Assembly (NCBI GenBank): GCA_013619125.1
Contig: JABXKS010000046.1
Location: forward strand, 1 to 56,707
From: Clostridiales bacterium
GTDB lineage: Bacteria; Bacillota; Clostridia; Tissierellales; GPF-1
Reading direction: 5' to 3'
DNA: 56,707 nucleotides
The notes beneath the pieces were generated by a model that had not been told where the DNA came from, ran no database searches, and was given only the letters and a program-made list of their open reading frames with translations. Position 1 is the first letter of the stretch. The number at the start of each line of letters is the position of its first letter. Positions 42,881 to 51,677 of this stretch are shown piece after piece. A program made the position numbers and the translations under genes.

Positions 42881-43879
42881 ATGAAGATGAAGAAATTTAT
42901 CAATGAGCCAAAAAACTTGACGGAAGAATTGCTGGAAGGACTTGAATTGTCGAATCCCGAGTTGATTGAATTCGTCGACAAAAAAATGATTGTCAACAAG
43001 AAGTTGAAGGATGCGGATCGTGTAACCATCGTTACCTTGGGCGGAACTGGCCATGAGCCAGCGATCAGCGGATTTGTCGGCGAAGGAATGGTTGATATTT
43101 CAGTGCCTGGCGATATCTTTGCGGCACCTGGTCCTGGTCCATGTTTGGATGCGATTCGCATGGCGGACAAAGGCAAAGGTGTTTTGTTTGTTGTATTGAA
43201 TCATGCGGGTGACATGTTGACGGGCGATATGGTGATGAAGCGTGCGAAAAAAGAAGGCTTGAACGTAGTGAAAGTCGTTACACAAGATGATATTTCAAAC
43301 GCGCCAAGAGAAGAAGCCCATGATCGTCGTGGTTTGGTTGGCTGCGTGGCTGTGTACAAGGTTGCAGGCGCAGCGGCAGCGGCAGGAAAATCTTTGAAAG
43401 AGGTTGCGGCAGTGGCACAGAAATTTGCCGACAATATGGCGACCATCGCGGTGGCTTCACGCGGGGCGACTCACCCATCAACAGGTGAAACCATTTCTAT
43501 TCTTGGGGAAGATGAGATGGAAATAGGTATGGGACAACACGGAGAAGGCGGCGGTGGACGTCAAACGATGGGAACTGCCAACGATACAGCAGAAATCATG
43601 CTGGGTGCCTTGTTAAAAGATTTGGAAATCAAAGAGCAAGAAAAGTTGATGGTCATGGTGAATGGCACTGGAGCAACGACTCTTATGGAGCTATTGCTTG
43701 TATTCCGTCAATGTCACAAGACCCTGGCTACAAAAAACATTGAAGTTGCGGCAAGTTTAGTAGGCGAATATTTGACTGTACAAGAAATGTGTGGATTTCA
43801 ATTGTGCATTGCACGGATGGATGAAGAGATGATCAAGTATTGGCATGCACCTTGCAAAACCCCATACCATACAGTATAA
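42881..43879 (+). CDS. DhaK-like substrate-binding subunit of a dihydroxyacetone kinase
   Basis: Protein of 332 residues. Motifs of DhaK are intact: GGTGHEP (54-60, with His58), NHAGDMLTGD (catalytic Asp111) and GMGQHGEGG with His220, which covalently binds the ketone of the substrate. Length and motifs indicate an active kinase subunit. Substitutions around the pocket (ISGFVGEGM and NHAG in place of the usual AHAGYVG and NYTGD) suggest a substrate other than plain dihydroxyacetone. RBS GGGGAACGAG region; 13 bp after the VOC gene. Confidence 0.92.
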   Translation: MKMKKFINEPKNLTEELLEGLELSNPELIEFVDKKMIVNKKLKDADRVTIVTLGGTGHEPAISGFVGEGMVDISVPGDIFAAPGPGPCLDAIRMADKGKGVLFVVLNHAGDMLTGDMVMKRAKKEGLNVVKVVTQDDISNAPREEAHDRRGLVGCVAVYKVAGAAAAAGKSLKEVAAVAQKFADNMATIAVASRGATHPSTGETISILGEDEMEIGMGQHGEGGGGRQTMGTANDTAEIMLGALLKDLEIKEQEKLMVMVNGTGATTLMELLLVFRQCHKTLATKNIEVAASLVGEYLTVQEMCGFQLCIARMDEEMIKYWHAPCKTPYHTV

Positions 43880-43891
43880 GGAGAGAGTAAA

Positions 43892-44770
43892 ATGGCAGAT
43901 AGAGACGGCATTCAAGAGGGCAAGAATTTTTACCTGGATCAAAAATCCGACAACAAGAGTTTCCATGTAAAAGGCATGGAACATTGCGATTGGGGCATGA
44001 AACATCGTTTATCACGCATCTTTAATCCAGAGAGTGGACGTACAGTCATGTTGGCCTTTGACCATGGTTACATTATGGGAGCGACAAGCGGATTGGAACG
44101 TTTGGACATCGCAGTGCCGCCTTTGGCGGAGCATGCAGATGTTCTGATGGCGACCCGTGGCGCGCTTCGAAGCTGCATTAGCCCAACCTTTGACAAAGCG
44201 GTTGCATTGCGGGTATCCGGTGGTTCCACTGTATTGCAGGATGATATGAGCCTGGAATATTTTATGGTAAATATGCAGGAATCATTACGCATGGACGCGG
44301 CTTGCATCGCGATTCAAACCTATATCGGTTCAAAGAACGAGGCACAGACATTGAGGAACTTGAACGAAGCAGTTAACCAGGGCAACCAATATGGCATTCC
44401 TGTTTTGGGTGTTGTAGGGGTTGGCAAAGAGATGGAAAGGACGTCAAAATTCTTTTTAACAGCGGTTCGCACCGTGGCTGAGATGGGCGCGCATATTGTG
44501 AAGACATACTATTGCGATGACTTTGAAAAAATCGTGGCTGCTTGTCCCGTACCGATCGTGGTAGCCGGTGGCAAGAAGATTCCGGAAAAAGACGCGTTGG
44601 AATTGGCGTATAATGCGATTTCAAAGGGTGCGGCGGGTGTTGACATGGGTCGGAATGTATTCCAAGCTGAAGATCCCGTAGCGATGATTCAAGCAATTCG
44701 AAAAGTTGTTCATGAAGGAAAAACAGGTGAGGAAGCTTACAAATTCTATATGGAAACAAAGAAAAGCTAG
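43892..44770 (+). CDS. lsrF: LsrF: 3-hydroxy-5-phosphonooxypentane-2,4-dione thiolase-like
   Basis: Protein of 292 residues very similar along its length to E. coli LsrF as I recall it: DWGMKHRLSRIFNPESG, TVMLAFDHGY, HADVLMATRGALRS, GASGVDMGRN-like GAAGVDMGRNVFQ and CPVPIVVAGGKK. The catalytic Schiff-base lysine is Lys204 in HIVKTYY (E. coli Lys203). LsrF transfers an acetyl unit of phosphorylated AI-2 (as the 2,4-dione isomer) to CoA, giving DHAP and acetyl-CoA. RBS AAGGAGAG. Last gene of the operon. Confidence 0.92.
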   Translation: MADRDGIQEGKNFYLDQKSDNKSFHVKGMEHCDWGMKHRLSRIFNPESGRTVMLAFDHGYIMGATSGLERLDIAVPPLAEHADVLMATRGALRSCISPTFDKAVALRVSGGSTVLQDDMSLEYFMVNMQESLRMDAACIAIQTYIGSKNEAQTLRNLNEAVNQGNQYGIPVLGVVGVGKEMERTSKFFLTAVRTVAEMGAHIVKTYYCDDFEKIVAACPVPIVVAGGKKIPEKDALELAYNAISKGAAGVDMGRNVFQAEDPVAMIQAIRKVVHEGKTGEEAYKFYMETKKS

Positions 44771-44814
44771 CAGGCGAATTTTATAAATTCATTTGGATTT
44801 CAAGAGAGTATAAG

Positions 44815-44843
44815 AAAAAAGACGCTTCGGCGTCTTTTTTTTG
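44815..44843. terminator. bidirectional terminator after lsrF
   Basis: AAGACGC and GCGTCTT close a TTCG tetraloop, with A-runs left and T-runs right. It ends both lsrF and the minus-strand Cache-HAMP gene. Confidence 0.9.
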
Positions 44844-44849
44844 ATGCTT

Positions 44850-45779
44850 TTATTCCTTCGAATTTTCAGACTCTGTTTCTTCGGAGCTTTTGTCATTCTT
44901 TTTGTAGTGGAGTTCGAGCTCCCGATAAGCGTGTTTTTTGCTCTCAATTTCCTCAATGATCGATATTTTCATCTGATTGAATTGCTCGTTTAGCTCTATG
45001 ATTTCCCGATGTCGATTGATAGGTGGCTGAGCAAGATAGTAATTGCCTTTGGTGATTTCACGCATTTGATTGCGTAATTGAATCAGTGGATCGGTCATAT
45101 ATTTGCTTGTTTTGGAGACTGTGAGAAGGACCAAAAGGATGATGATCGTCAATGCAATGGAGGTGTAGAAGTAAATTCGGTTTGCACCAGCATTGAAATC
45201 AGACATATAGATGCTGGAGACGAGGATCCAATCCCACTCTTCATTATATTCCTGGTAACTGCGTTTCTCTTCAATGACCTCCGTATAGGGATGTTTCCAG
45301 CTATAGGTGGAATATCCTCCGCCATTTATTGCTTTCTCAATAATATCCTGGGAGACATAAAAGTCTTTTCCACTCATATCTTTGATGTCCCATGTGTTTT
45401 GCCCTTCCATGGAGGGGTGGGCAATCAAATTGGATTCGGCGTCTAGAACAAAGAAATAGCCATTTTCTCCCAGATTCCCCGCATTGGGATTGATGGGGCG
45501 AAAGCCACTTGCATCCATGGGCCCCAGAATCAATCGTTTGATATTCTCTTGTGCCGCTTCCAGGGTGACAAGCCCATTGAGAACTTCATTGTTTTTTTGT
45601 TTGATCACTTCCTGCAGCAGACGAACACCGCTTTGCAAGGCGCTTTCGCCGCTTTTTTCCAGCTCCCCTTTTGCAATCTGATACCCGATGGTTGCGATTA
45701 TGAGATTGGATGCCAGAACAAGAATCAAGGTATATAAGGTCAATTTTGTTCGGAATGACGATTGTTGGAATTTCTTCAT
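44850..45779 (-). CDS. Cache-HAMP membrane sensor without an output domain
   Basis: Protein of 309 residues from the ATG at minus 45779, set by GGAGGTGAC; the longer frame is not needed. Membrane helix 1 (about 13-33), an extracellular Cache domain of the single-Cache_2 kind (GENGYFFVLDAESNLIAHPS and VSSIYMSDF), membrane helix 2 (about 210-230), a HAMP segment, and a charged coiled-coil tail ending in acidic SSEETESENSKE. No methyl-accepting, kinase or GGDEF domain follows. It may signal through a partner, most simply the GGDEF/EAL protein encoded just upstream in the same unit. Confidence 0.8.
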   Translation of the reverse strand: MKKFQQSSFRTKLTLYTLILVLASNLIIATIGYQIAKGELEKSGESALQSGVRLLQEVIKQKNNEVLNGLVTLEAAQENIKRLILGPMDASGFRPINPNAGNLGENGYFFVLDAESNLIAHPSMEGQNTWDIKDMSGKDFYVSQDIIEKAINGGGYSTYSWKHPYTEVIEEKRSYQEYNEEWDWILVSSIYMSDFNAGANRIYFYTSIALTIIILLVLLTVSKTSKYMTDPLIQLRNQMREITKGNYYLAQPPINRHREIIELNEQFNQMKISIIEEIESKKHAYRELELHYKKNDKSSEETESENSKE

Positions 45780-45848
45780 AGTCACCTCCAGTCTTAGTAA
45801 CATCATACCCACGACTCAGGTCGATTAAATTGGATTTTGATTTTGGTA

Positions 45849-48470
45849 TTAGATTTTCCGCAAAAAAGCTTCGGCATCATCTGAGGCAAGGGGGCGGCTG
45901 TAGTAGTCCCCTTGAATCAAATCAAGATTCAGCTCCAAAGCATAGGCGCGTTGCTTCTCCGTTTCGACACCTTCTATCACAATCTGATAGGAGAGAGTTT
46001 GAAGCATTTGGGCAATGGAACGCAATACTAGACCATCATCAATCGTGGGATAATCCTTGATGAAGAGACGATCAATTTTGATCTTGTCGACGGTCAGTTC
46101 TTTTAAATAAGCAAGGGAAGAATATCCAGTTCCAAAGTCGTCGATGGATAATTTGAATCCAAGATCAGACAGGGTTTTTAAACGTGATTTGCAAAGCGAA
46201 ATATTTTGCATCAGCAGGGACTCTGTAAATTCTAGTTCAATCAATTCCTTTGGCAACGTGCATTGGTTTCTAAATCTGTGAATCCATTCAAGAAATTGAG
46301 GATATTCCAATTGGCCCATAGAAATATTGATGGATATTGGAACTGTTTGTATCCCTTTGTCGAGCATGGCGCGTTGGAAGGAACAGGCTTCAACAAAAAT
46401 CCATTCTCCAATGGGAATGATCATGCCGTTGTTCTCTGCGATCGGAATGAATTCTTCTGGAGAAACAGAGCCGAGTTCGGGATGGAACCATCGAAGCAAG
46501 GATTCCATAGCGACTGTTTTGGCTGTGCGCGGATCCACTTGCGGTTGATAATGGAGTTGGAATTGATTCTTTTCTAAGGCTTCTTTCAGAGATGCTGCAA
46601 TGGCTAAGTAGCGTCGATAAGCATCCGATAGACGCTTGTCTTGAAAGACCATGGCCGTGTGCTGAGCCGCTTGAATTCTCGCTTGTTCCAATAGGGTATT
46701 CGGTTGATCTCCGTCCGTTGGATAAATGGCGAGACCGATGGAAAATGGGAGTGTCACCATATTCGCTTCGGTTTCTTCCAGTCGACTTTTCATCTGTGCA
46801 AGTTTGGCGAACAAATCTTTTTTTGATTGCAGCATGGGAAATGTAAGGGTGAATTCCATGATGCCGCTGCGGGACAGTATGCCTTGCGATTGGCTGATCT
46901 CTTCAATTAGTTTTTTGGCTATCTGTTTGATCGCTCGGTTGTGGAACTCGGTGCTTTTTTCAGTTTCTTCATTTTCGTTTAATTGAATGACAGCCACTGC
47001 CATTTCTCTCTCGCTTCGTTTATGGGGTTGAAGGGCTTCCGACAATAATTTAGGAAGCAGCGTTTCATTGGGAAGATCCGTCAGCAGATCATAGTATGTG
47101 GAGTGGTAATCCAAAACACGTGTATCTCGGGTCGGATCTATATCGCTGTAGACGCCATAATACCGCGTGGATTCGTTGGCATGAACGAATTTTTGGACTT
47201 TCACCCATTTTAAAATTTCATCTCCCGATCTGGTTCTTTCCCATAGTTTGCCTTCCCAGATGCCACTTTCGGCAAGTGCGTCCAAAAGATTACGGTAATA
47301 AGCAGGCGTGTTGTTTTTCGATCGAAAAGCTGAAAAGGATTTTTCCAATAACTCATCCTGGCTGTATCCTATCATCATACAAAAAGAAGGATTGGCATAA
47401 ATGATTTTCCGTTGGTCATTTGTGATAACAAGAGATTCGTTCAGGGACTCAAAGACTTCACCCATCAAACGCTCCTGATTTCGGGCATATTCACGTTGTG
47501 AGAAAGAACGGGCTAGATAGAAAGACGCTATAATCCAGAGGAGAAAAAGCGCGCCTTCCGTAATCATGAAAATGCGAACATCTAAGCTCTCGATATACAA
47601 AAGGGAAGGCGGTTTGCTTTGGATAAGCAAAGACAGAACAAGATTGCTTGAAAATGGAAGATTCCCTTTGTTTTGGATCAAATCGCCCATGCTGAAATCG
47701 ATAAAATGCGTATAGGCGGAACCTTCTGTATCAGCATTTTCCACGATTCTTGATTGGATCATCGTCTCAGACAAATTCCAATCGGACCGTGGGGATTCAA
47801 ACAGTTTTTGCTGGTTGAAGTAGAATCCGTAGAAATCGTCGGGATGATTTTTTGCGCGGCTATGAATCATGGAGATTAAGGGAATCATATTAAAATCGAT
47901 CTGCAGGTAGCAGGCGATCTCATTGTTTTTATTGAGTATGGGAAGCGAGAACAGGAGAGCTGGCTCCATGGCTTCTGGTATGGTGCGAATTGTCGGCAGA
48001 AGCGTATTGATGATTTCTGGATCCTCATAGTATAAATCCTTGTGAGAAGGTGAAAAAAGAGTCGTGCCATCGGCTGTCACTTGAATGACAGGATTTCCCT
48101 CTGGGCTGTAAAGTGTCAGGGTGCGGTAGGTGTCGTTTTTATTTTGGAAGTTATGGAAGATGCGACTCATTTCGGAAATAGCCTGTGCGTCGTTTGGGTT
48201 GGCGATATAGGTTGCCACCTCGCTGGAATCACCCAAAACGAACAAATCATTTTGAATGCTGTAAATCTCGGTTTCAAACGACTGTTGAATCAGGTAAGCT
48301 TCCGATTGGTGGAATGCTTCAGCCAGGGCGGAAGCTTGTTGCTTTTCCTGACGGAGCAAGAGGGCAAGCAAAATAAGCCCTAGGATTGCGACAAATGCAA
48401 TCAGTGCTGTCAGTCGTTTGACGAAATATTTTCTATTAATTTTTTGTTGGTGGAGAATGGGTTTGTTCAT
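45849..48470 (-). CDS. PAS, degenerate GGDEF and EAL protein (c-di-GMP phosphodiesterase)
   Basis: Protein of 873 residues. Membrane helices at about 20-40 and 303-321 enclose an extracytoplasmic sensory domain; PAS about 335-450; GGDEF domain about 455-612 in which the signature is replaced by SRSGIMEF (533-540), so no cyclase activity is expected; EAL domain 620-873. The EAL motif is ESL (656-658). Metal and catalytic residues are present: Asn715, Glu747, Asp777-778 (SIDDFGTGYSS), Lys798, Glu833 (EGVET) and Gln853. It should hydrolyse c-di-GMP. The Cache-HAMP gene follows about 70 bp downstream on the same strand. Confidence 0.9.
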   Translation of the reverse strand: MNKPILHQQKINRKYFVKRLTALIAFVAILGLILLALLLRQEKQQASALAEAFHQSEAYLIQQSFETEIYSIQNDLFVLGDSSEVATYIANPNDAQAISEMSRIFHNFQNKNDTYRTLTLYSPEGNPVIQVTADGTTLFSPSHKDLYYEDPEIINTLLPTIRTIPEAMEPALLFSLPILNKNNEIACYLQIDFNMIPLISMIHSRAKNHPDDFYGFYFNQQKLFESPRSDWNLSETMIQSRIVENADTEGSAYTHFIDFSMGDLIQNKGNLPFSSNLVLSLLIQSKPPSLLYIESLDVRIFMITEGALFLLWIIASFYLARSFSQREYARNQERLMGEVFESLNESLVITNDQRKIIYANPSFCMMIGYSQDELLEKSFSAFRSKNNTPAYYRNLLDALAESGIWEGKLWERTRSGDEILKWVKVQKFVHANESTRYYGVYSDIDPTRDTRVLDYHSTYYDLLTDLPNETLLPKLLSEALQPHKRSEREMAVAVIQLNENEETEKSTEFHNRAIKQIAKKLIEEISQSQGILSRSGIMEFTLTFPMLQSKKDLFAKLAQMKSRLEETEANMVTLPFSIGLAIYPTDGDQPNTLLEQARIQAAQHTAMVFQDKRLSDAYRRYLAIAASLKEALEKNQFQLHYQPQVDPRTAKTVAMESLLRWFHPELGSVSPEEFIPIAENNGMIIPIGEWIFVEACSFQRAMLDKGIQTVPISINISMGQLEYPQFLEWIHRFRNQCTLPKELIELEFTESLLMQNISLCKSRLKTLSDLGFKLSIDDFGTGYSSLAYLKELTVDKIKIDRLFIKDYPTIDDGLVLRSIAQMLQTLSYQIVIEGVETEKQRAYALELNLDLIQGDYYSRPLASDDAEAFLRKI

Positions 48471-48566
48471 CAGGTCCTCCTATAACCTTTATACCTTGAA
48501 TTGGTGAACTGAATACTGGAACTTCATATGAGGCATGTAAAAGAGGGAGGTTCATGTGAAAGCCAT

Positions 48567-48587
48567 TTAATCAAATCATTTGAAAAA
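48567..48587 (+). promoter_or_regulatory. operator 1 of the sugar ABC operon (ROK-type, imperfect)
   Basis: TTAATCAAA, TCA, TTTGAAAAA: the left half equals that of the perfect operator at 48625-48645, the right half is degraded in two positions. It lies just upstream of the -35. Confidence 0.6.
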
Positions 48588-48591
48588 ATGA

Positions 48592-48620
48592 TTGACAACG
48601 TTTGCGAATCTGTGTAGGAT
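48592..48620 (+). promoter_or_regulatory. promoter of the sugar ABC transporter operon
   Basis: A perfect TTGACA, 17 bp, TAGGAT preceded by TGTG. Start near 48627, inside the second operator. Confidence 0.8.
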
Positions 48621-48624
48621 GTAA

Positions 48625-48645
48625 TTAATCAAACGATTTGATTAA
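48625..48645 (+). promoter_or_regulatory. operator 2 of the sugar ABC operon (perfect palindrome)
   Basis: TTAATCAAA and TTTGATTAA around CGA, a perfect 21-bp inverted repeat over the transcription start. This form suits ROK repressors, and one is encoded in this operon at 51678-52805. Confidence 0.75.
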
Positions 48646-48665
48646 ATGATTTAGGAGGTGCTTGG

Positions 48666-49529
48666 TTGAACAAGAACAAATTAACACCCTATTTATTGAT
48701 TGCACCAACCTTTGTGTTGTTCACAATCTTCTTTCTGTTTCCATTGTTCTATTCTTTCTCCTTAACCTTTGTGGAGTGGAATGGATTTGCGATCGATAAG
48801 ACATTTGTAGGATTTAGCAATTATTTGCGTTTGTTTGAAGATGAAGACTTTATCAACGCGTTAAAGAACACCATAACTTATGCACTTTTGACTGTACCGC
48901 TTAGTGTGTCGATTTCCTTGGTACTCAGTTACATCTTGGATGAAAAAGTAAAAGGCTTTCAGGCTTTAAAAGGCATTTTCTTCTTGCCTCATATTGTTTC
49001 ACTGGTAGCTGTCGGCGTAGTTTGGTCTTGGATCTATTTGCCGGATAAATACGGTTTGCTGAATGTAATTCTTGGTTTCTTTGGCATTGAGATTCACCAA
49101 TGGTTGCATGATCCGGATATGGCGCTAATTTCTCTGGTCATTATCGGAGTATGGAAGAGTATTGGCTACAATATGGTCATCTTTATTGCTGGGTTGGTTG
49201 CGATTCCGAAATCTTTGTATGAAGCGGCTGAGATCGACGGTGCGCAGGGATTGCAGCGATTTGTTTATATCACCTTGCCTCTGTTGAAACCGACTATCTT
49301 CTTTGTCATGGTATCGAGCACCATTTATTCGCTCTTCCAAATCTTCGATATCGTCAAAGTAACCACCAATGGCGGACCGATTGGCAGAACTGAGATGCTG
49401 GTGACGTATTTGTACAAGGTTGGATTCACGAATTATGAAATGGGATATGCTTCTGCCATTGCCTTCGTATTGTTTGCAATTACAGTATTGATTACGATTG
49501 TGCAGAAGAAGTTTATTGAGGAGAAATAG
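48666..49529 (+). CDS. sugar ABC transporter permease, MalF/UgpA type
   Basis: Protein of 287 residues with a TTG start 5 nt after AGGAGGTG. Six membrane segments. The cytoplasmic EAA loop that contacts the ATPase reads YEAAEIDGAQGLQRFVYITLPLLKPT (about 190-215). CUT1-family uptake of oligosaccharides or sugar derivatives. No ATPase gene is in the operon, so a shared MsmK-type ATPase from elsewhere in the genome is expected. Confidence 0.93.
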   Translation: MNKNKLTPYLLIAPTFVLFTIFFLFPLFYSFSLTFVEWNGFAIDKTFVGFSNYLRLFEDEDFINALKNTITYALLTVPLSVSISLVLSYILDEKVKGFQALKGIFFLPHIVSLVAVGVVWSWIYLPDKYGLLNVILGFFGIEIHQWLHDPDMALISLVIIGVWKSIGYNMVIFIAGLVAIPKSLYEAAEIDGAQGLQRFVYITLPLLKPTIFFVMVSSTIYSLFQIFDIVKVTTNGGPIGRTEMLVTYLYKVGFTNYEMGYASAIAFVLFAITVLITIVQKKFIEEK

Positions 49530-50354
49530 ATGAAGAAGTTGAGAAGCCTGTTTAAACATTCCATGCTCTACGGAATCGCTTTGGTGATGATTCTCCCATT
49601 TTTATGGATGCTTTCCACATCGCTGAAGGGACCGACAGAGATATTTTCATTGCCTATTCAATGGATCCCGTCATCGCCGAAATTTGAAAACTACAAAACT
49701 GCGATTACGAGTTTTCCATTTATTCACTTTATGATCAATAGTATTGTGGTTACAGGGTTGATCATTATTGGTCAGCTTTTCACCTCGGTGCTGGCGGCCT
49801 ACGCCTTTGCGCGTATGGAATTCAAAGGAAAAAACTTTCTGTTTATTTTATTATTGTCGGGACTCATGCTTCCAGCGCAAACGATTATGATTCCGATGAT
49901 CTTGACCCTGAATAAATTGAATCTGATCAACACCTTAGCTGGTTTGATTATCCCGTTCACATGGAGTACTTTGATTGTCTTTTTGCTTAGACAGTTCTTT
50001 ATGAAGATTCCGAAGGAAATTGAAGAAGCGGCGATGATTGACGGATGCAATACGTTCCAAATTATCACCAAAATCATTCTTCCAATTTCAAAGCCGATCC
50101 TGTCGACGGCTTTTATCCTCATCTTTATCTATGGATGGAATCAGTATTTTTGGCCATTGTTGATTGTGAACAAAGAAGAGCTGTACACACTCCAGCTTGG
50201 TCTTGCTTACTTCAAAGAAGTCAATTCGATCGAAACGAATTGGGGTGCGTTGATGGCAGGAACAACGTTAACCATGTTGCCCGTTATTACAGTATTTTTA
50301 TTCTTCCAGAAGAAAGTGATTGAAAGCATCGCATTCTCTGGTGGAAAAGAATAG
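49530..50354 (+). CDS. sugar ABC transporter permease, MalG/UgpE type
   Basis: Protein of 274 residues starting directly after the stop of the MalF-type gene (RBS GAGGAG inside that gene). Six membrane helices. The EAA loop reads EEAAMIDGCNTFQIITKIILPISKP, here from about residue 170. Forms the heteromeric channel with its neighbour. Confidence 0.93.
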   Translation: MKKLRSLFKHSMLYGIALVMILPFLWMLSTSLKGPTEIFSLPIQWIPSSPKFENYKTAITSFPFIHFMINSIVVTGLIIIGQLFTSVLAAYAFARMEFKGKNFLFILLLSGLMLPAQTIMIPMILTLNKLNLINTLAGLIIPFTWSTLIVFLLRQFFMKIPKEIEEAAMIDGCNTFQIITKIILPISKPILSTAFILIFIYGWNQYFWPLLIVNKEELYTLQLGLAYFKEVNSIETNWGALMAGTTLTMLPVITVFLFFQKKVIESIAFSGGKE

Positions 50355-50375
50355 CAAAATGAGGAGGAGAAAATC

Positions 50376-51668
50376 ATGAAGAGAAGAGTATTGGCATTAT
50401 TACTGGCAAGCATTATGATTCTTGCACTAGGTTTGAGCGGATGTGCGAGCACATCGTCTGAGCCAGTGGCAACAGAACCGGCGGCGGAAACAAGCGAGCC
50501 GACAACAGAACCGGTACAAGAACCTGTAACGGTTAGCTTCTGGCATGGCTATACACCAGAAAAAACAGAAGTGTTGGATGAAATGATTGCCCGATATCAA
50601 GCGGCAAATCCAACCGTGACTATTGATGCGCGCTTTGTTGCATCTGGTGAAGAAATGCTTCAAAAAGTACAAGCGGCATTGTTGTCTGGGGAAGAGCCAA
50701 ACATGCTTTGGGGATATCCAACTTGGACAGGCGTTTTGGCCAGCTCTGGGAAATTGGTCAACTTGGGAGCCGCAATGGATTCAGAATGGAAAGCGGATCT
50801 TCCTGAAGGAATTTTGAATGCTGGTAAATTTGAAGGCGACGTGTACTCGGTGCCGATTGAGGCGGGAACGCTGTACTTGATCTACAACAAAGACATGTTT
50901 GCAGAAGCGGGAATCGAAAATCCACCGACTACTTGGGATGAATTGTATGAAGACGCAAAGCTTTTAACAAAGGGCGAGCAATATGGCGTTTGGCTTCCAA
51001 TCGAACCAAATGAAAGAACGTCATGGACATGGGAAACGTTTTTATGGCAAAATAATGGAGAGCTGTTAAATTCTGATAGCACAAATATCGGTTTCAATAC
51101 ACCAGAAGGTCTTGAAGCGTTGGAATTCTACACAGGTCTTGTCAAAGACGGTTACTCGCCAACAGCGATTGGCCAAGATCCATTTCTTGATCAGCAGGCT
51201 GCTATGATTTATGGTACGCAAGGCGCCGCAAAAGCATATATCACGAAGTACGAAATGAATGTTGGTGTTGCAATGCTACCAGGTAACAAAACACAGGCAA
51301 CAGCATTGGGATCAAATCACTACTTCATGTTTAAGAGCGATGAAGCAGTTGAACAAGCAACATTGGACTTCATGAAATGGATGACAACTGGGGAGAACCA
51401 TGCAGAGTGGGCGATCCGCACAGGCTACTTGCCAGTTTCGGAATCAGCGCGCACAAGCGAACGCTATCAAAAATTTGGCGAAGAGAATCCGTATATGATC
51501 GAAGCGGCTAAAGCTTTGACAATGGGACAAGCTCGTCCGCCAATTGAAGAGTATCCAAAGCTTTCAAACGTGCTTTCTTCTACGATTGAAAAAATCGTTT
51601 ACGATGAGATGACTGCAGAAGAAGGAATGGCGAAGATTCAAAAAGAAGCGGACTCTATCTTCAAATAG
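50376..51668 (+). CDS. sugar ABC transporter substrate-binding lipoprotein
   Basis: Protein of 430 residues, lipobox LSGC (Cys 22). After a T/E/P-rich stalk (about 24-50) comes a CUT1 extracellular solute-binding domain: VTVSFWHGYTPEKTEVLDEMI, ALLSGEEPNMLWGYPTW, YLIYNKDMFAEAGI and the PPTTWDELYEDAKLL motif. It captures the substrate for the two permeases. Aromatic residues in the cleft (several W) suit a glycoside. RBS GAGGAGG. Confidence 0.93.
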   Translation: MKRRVLALLLASIMILALGLSGCASTSSEPVATEPAAETSEPTTEPVQEPVTVSFWHGYTPEKTEVLDEMIARYQAANPTVTIDARFVASGEEMLQKVQAALLSGEEPNMLWGYPTWTGVLASSGKLVNLGAAMDSEWKADLPEGILNAGKFEGDVYSVPIEAGTLYLIYNKDMFAEAGIENPPTTWDELYEDAKLLTKGEQYGVWLPIEPNERTSWTWETFLWQNNGELLNSDSTNIGFNTPEGLEALEFYTGLVKDGYSPTAIGQDPFLDQQAAMIYGTQGAAKAYITKYEMNVGVAMLPGNKTQATALGSNHYFMFKSDEAVEQATLDFMKWMTTGENHAEWAIRTGYLPVSESARTSERYQKFGEENPYMIEAAKALTMGQARPPIEEYPKLSNVLSSTIEKIVYDEMTAEEGMAKIQKEADSIFK

Positions 51669-51677
51669 GGAGAAAAT

